DNA of 7,474 bases from Actinomycetota bacterium (GTDB lineage: Bacteria > Actinomycetota > Actinomycetes > S36-B12 > UBA10799), in assembly GCA_030837395.1 (NCBI GenBank), contig JAUPKO010000776.1:1-7474 (forward strand). Reading direction: 5' to 3'. Every line of letters begins with the position of its first letter. The first letter of the stretch is position 1. Both the position numbers and the translations under genes were made by a program. The notes under the pieces were generated by a model that made no database searches, had not been told where the DNA came from, and was given only the letters and a program-made list of their open reading frames with translations. Shown piece by piece: positions 5,932 through 7,474 of this stretch.

Positions 5932-6840
5932 CTACTGGGTCGGAGTCGAGGCCCCGGTCGACCAGTCAGCGATCTGGTCGACGACGGCAGGGTCGTCGTC
6001 CCAGAACCGGTCGCCCGGGCGGGGGTCGTGGAACACGATGTCGGTGAAGCCCAACGCTTGCTGGCGACCGACGAAGTCGACGAACGAGGCCAGGCTCGCC
6101 AGCGGCCGGTCATCGGTGTTGCCGCTCAGGTAGATGCGGTCAAGGGTGGCAGGGTCCCGGTCCGCTCGCTCACAGGCGCGCAGCAGCACCTCCACGTGGG
6201 CTCGCATGCGATCGTCGGCAGTGCCGGGGCCCGGGAGTGTGCCGTCGGTGATCCAGGCGTCGGCATAGCGCGCGGCGGTGCCCATGGTGCGGGGTCCGCC
6301 TGCGGCGATGGCCAGCGGAACCCGGGGCTGTTGCACGCAGCCGGGCAGCATCCGCGCGCCTTGCACCGTGTAGTGGGCGTTCCTACCTGAGTACTCGGGT
6401 TGCCGCAGCAGGGCATCGAGCGTGCCGACGAAGTCGTCGAGGCGGGCTGCCCGCTCGCCGGGGGTCAAGATGGCCTGTCCGAACACTTCGGCATCGAACC
6501 CCACGCCCCCGGCTCCGATGCCTAGGGTGAGCCGCCCGTTCGAGATGTGGTCGATCGTCATAGCGTCTTTCGCCAGCGTCACCGGGTGGCGGAAGTTGGG
6601 TGAGGTGACCATCGTGCCCACGCGGATCGAGGAGGTGGCTGCCGCGATGCCGGTGAGCCACGGCACCGTGGCGTGCCACGGGTGGTCGCGGAACCGGCGC
6701 CACGATAGGTGGTCGTAGGTCCACAGGTGGGCGAAGCCCAGCGCCTCCAACTGCCGTGCCCGGGCCACCGCCACAGGCCACGGGTCAGTGGGGACCATGA
6801 GCACGCCGAGGCGCACGGCTGGTGCTGATTCGGTGGTCAT
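5932..6840 (-). CDS. LLM-class F420-dependent oxidoreductase
   Basis: 302 residues from ATG (6838-6840) to TAG (5932-5934), a normal size for the luciferase-like monooxygenase family. It has the family's TIM-barrel landmarks: VRLGVLMVP (9-17, first strand), the ligand-side TYDHLSW (41-47), and SSIRVGTMVTSPNFRHP (70-86). The hallmark DHISNGRLTLGIGAG (97-111) follows, and then VPLAIAAGGPRTMGTAARYADAWI (174-197), a typical later strand and phosphate-binding segment. Members transfer hydride to or from coenzyme F420 (or FMN). F420 use is common in actinomycetes and is inferred here from overall resemblance; the substrate cannot be told. No Shine-Dalgarno sequence is visible before the ATG, but the upstream thioesterase gene ends only 15 bp before it, so translation is probably coupled within one operon. 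The later ATG at 6795-6797 would remove the first beta strand and is unlikely. Confidence 0.9.
   Translation of the reverse strand: MTTESAPAVRLGVLMVPTDPWPVAVARARQLEALGFAHLWTYDHLSWRRFRDHPWHATVPWLTGIAAATSSIRVGTMVTSPNFRHPVTLAKDAMTIDHISNGRLTLGIGAGGVGFDAEVFGQAILTPGERAARLDDFVGTLDALLRQPEYSGRNAHYTVQGARMLPGCVQQPRVPLAIAAGGPRTMGTAARYADAWITDGTLPGPGTADDRMRAHVEVLLRACERADRDPATLDRIYLSGNTDDRPLASLASFVDFVGRQQALGFTDIVFHDPRPGDRFWDDDPAVVDQIADWSTGASTPTQ
5957..5982 (+). terminator. Hairpin, candidate terminator of the flippase/ATP-grasp operon
   Basis: Perfect 9-bp arms GTCGACCAG (5957-5965) and CTGGTCGAC (5974-5982) enclose an 8-nt loop. It begins 39 nt after the last base of the plus-strand stop and lies in the 3' coding end of the opposing oxidoreductase gene. 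This is the same placement as the hairpin at 442-474. No T-tract follows. The structure is seen; termination is inferred. Confidence 0.35.
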
Positions 6841-6855
6841 GTGTGAGCGAGGGCG

Positions 6856-7308
6856 TTAGCCGCGCGCCGGGCGGAGTTGATAGGTCCCGCGACACGTCAT
6901 GAGGGTGCGACCGTCCGCATCGATCGCCTTGGTGTCGAGCACGAATTCGGCCTTGCCCTCGGCGTGGGCCCGGGCCGCCAGGGCGCGCAGTTCATCCGGA
7001 TCAAGGTGAGCCGCCAGCGTGGCATCGGTTCGCGCCGCGCGTACGAAGCTCACCTGCAGGTCCGTGACGATCGGCACCACCGCCAGGTCCGGGATCGCCA
7101 GTGGCAGGAGCCCGCCGGGCAACTCGGCCAGGGCCATCAAGGCGCCGGCGTACATGGTGCCGATGTGGTTGCTGTTGCCCTCCAGGGGCACCCGCAGGCG
7201 GGTATAGCCGGGGCTCAGGTCGAGGACTTCGATGCCCAACCTGCCGACGGCAGGCACGGCGGCGTGGACGAACTCGGTGACCTGGGCCGGGGTGGGCTGC
7301 TCGGACAT
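6856..7308 (-). CDS. Hot-dog-fold thioesterase (PaaI/DUF4442/YiiD C-terminal-like)
   Basis: 150 residues from ATG (7306-7308) to TAA (6856-6858), the usual length for a single hot-dog domain. The key block GNSNHIGTMYAGALMALAE (44-62) matches the N-terminal loop and central helix of the PaaI-like fold. It is followed by beta strands VVPIVTDLQVSFVRAA (77-92), AEFVLDTKAIDADG (120-133) and TLMTCRGTYQL (135-145). Proteins of this fold usually hydrolyse acyl-CoA or acyl-carrier thioesters, acting as dimers or tetramers in the cytoplasm; the substrate is not predictable. A GTG at 7315-7317 would add three residues but has no ribosome-binding site. The ATG has GAGG (7312-7315 on the minus strand), three bases away, which is short but better. 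It sits 24 bp after the SulP stop and 15 bp before the oxidoreductase, so the three genes probably share a transcript. Confidence 0.8.
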   Translation of the reverse strand: MSEQPTPAQVTEFVHAAVPAVGRLGIEVLDLSPGYTRLRVPLEGNSNHIGTMYAGALMALAELPGGLLPLAIPDLAVVPIVTDLQVSFVRAARTDATLAAHLDPDELRALAARAHAEGKAEFVLDTKAIDADGRTLMTCRGTYQLRPARG

Positions 7309-7332
7309 GGGCCTCACCGTAGCGCGGGTCGG

Positions 7333-7474
7333 TCACTGCACGCCGTTCGCCGCAGCCCATTGCCGGTAGGCCGCCACCGCCACCGGCAGCGTCGGGAAGA
7401 TCCGGTCCTCGCCGATGCTGGCCACCAAACCGAAGTGCTGCAGCGGGGTCCGCAGGTCCTGCTTCACTCGGGTG
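7333..7474 (-). CDS. SulP-family anion transporter, C-terminal end of STAS domain (5' truncated by window edge)
   Basis: The minus strand reads open from the right edge to TGA at 7333-7335, giving 46 complete codons. The peptide contains VKQDLRTPLQHFGLV, then SIGEDRIFPTLPVAVAAYRQW, and ends NGVQ. This resembles the last helix and strand of STAS domains, where a leucine-rich helix is followed by a GL-x-x-x-IG turn and an F-x-T-x-x-x-AV segment, as at the end of SulP sulfate/bicarbonate transporters of actinobacteria. The membrane part lies outside the window, so a free-standing STAS protein is the main alternative. It is followed at 24 bp by the thioesterase gene on the same strand. Confidence 0.65.
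   Translation of the reverse strand, partial: TRVKQDLRTPLQHFGLVASIGEDRIFPTLPVAVAAYRQWAAANGVQ

Noticed and set aside
5133..6113. Long minus-strand open frame (326 codons) spanning the second ATP-grasp gene and the oxidoreductase end
   Set aside because: It crosses the stops of two well-supported genes and its protein shows no recognisable domain; it is a frame shadow.

Overview
The window is GC-rich, densely coded DNA with GTG as well as ATG starts and short or overlapping gene junctions. It also carries an F420-type luciferase-like oxidoreductase, an actinobacterial-looking SulP/STAS C-terminus and an AsnB/LtsA-type asparagine synthase end. Together these point to an actinomycete (Actinomycetota). 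I cannot name the genus from sequence alone. No tRNA, rRNA, CRISPR array, insertion sequence or phage gene was seen.

Layout from left to right. (1) 2-403 (+): the 3' end of a glutamine-hydrolysing asparagine synthase, whose start lies outside the window. (2) 405-1538 (-): an ATP-grasp ligase converging on it, with one base between the two stop codons. (3) 1539-1671: a 133-bp divergent intergenic region with a nested inverted repeat and a possible promoter. (4) 1672-5918 (+): a three-gene operon of a Wzx/MATE-like multi-pass flippase followed by two closely related ATP-grasp ligases in tandem, which overlap each other by 11 bp. (5) 5932-7474 (-): a separate, convergent run of three genes read right to left: the C-terminus of a SulP/STAS anion transporter, a hot-dog-fold thioesterase and an F420-dependent LLM-class oxidoreductase. 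This last block looks like ordinary housekeeping or accessory metabolism unrelated to the left part.

The interesting part is positions 1-5918. It holds an amide-forming asparagine synthase homologue, three ATP-grasp ligases (one single and two tandem paralogues resembling L-amino-acid ligases of the BacD/carnosine-synthase type) and a lipid-linked-oligosaccharide-type flippase. This combination suggests assembly, amidation or amino-acid/peptide decoration of an envelope glycan or lipid-linked precursor that is then flipped across the membrane. That role is inferred from families and gene order. No glycosyltransferase is visible in the window, so the locus probably continues to the left.

Structural signals beyond the genes: each of the two convergent junctions has a strong hairpin beginning 39 nt after the last base of the plus-strand stop codon, inside the 3' end of the opposing gene. 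These are candidate terminators for the plus-strand transcripts. The divergent promoter region has a 10-bp perfect inverted repeat enclosing a second, nearly concentric 5-bp inverted repeat, which could be an operator or a leader structure.
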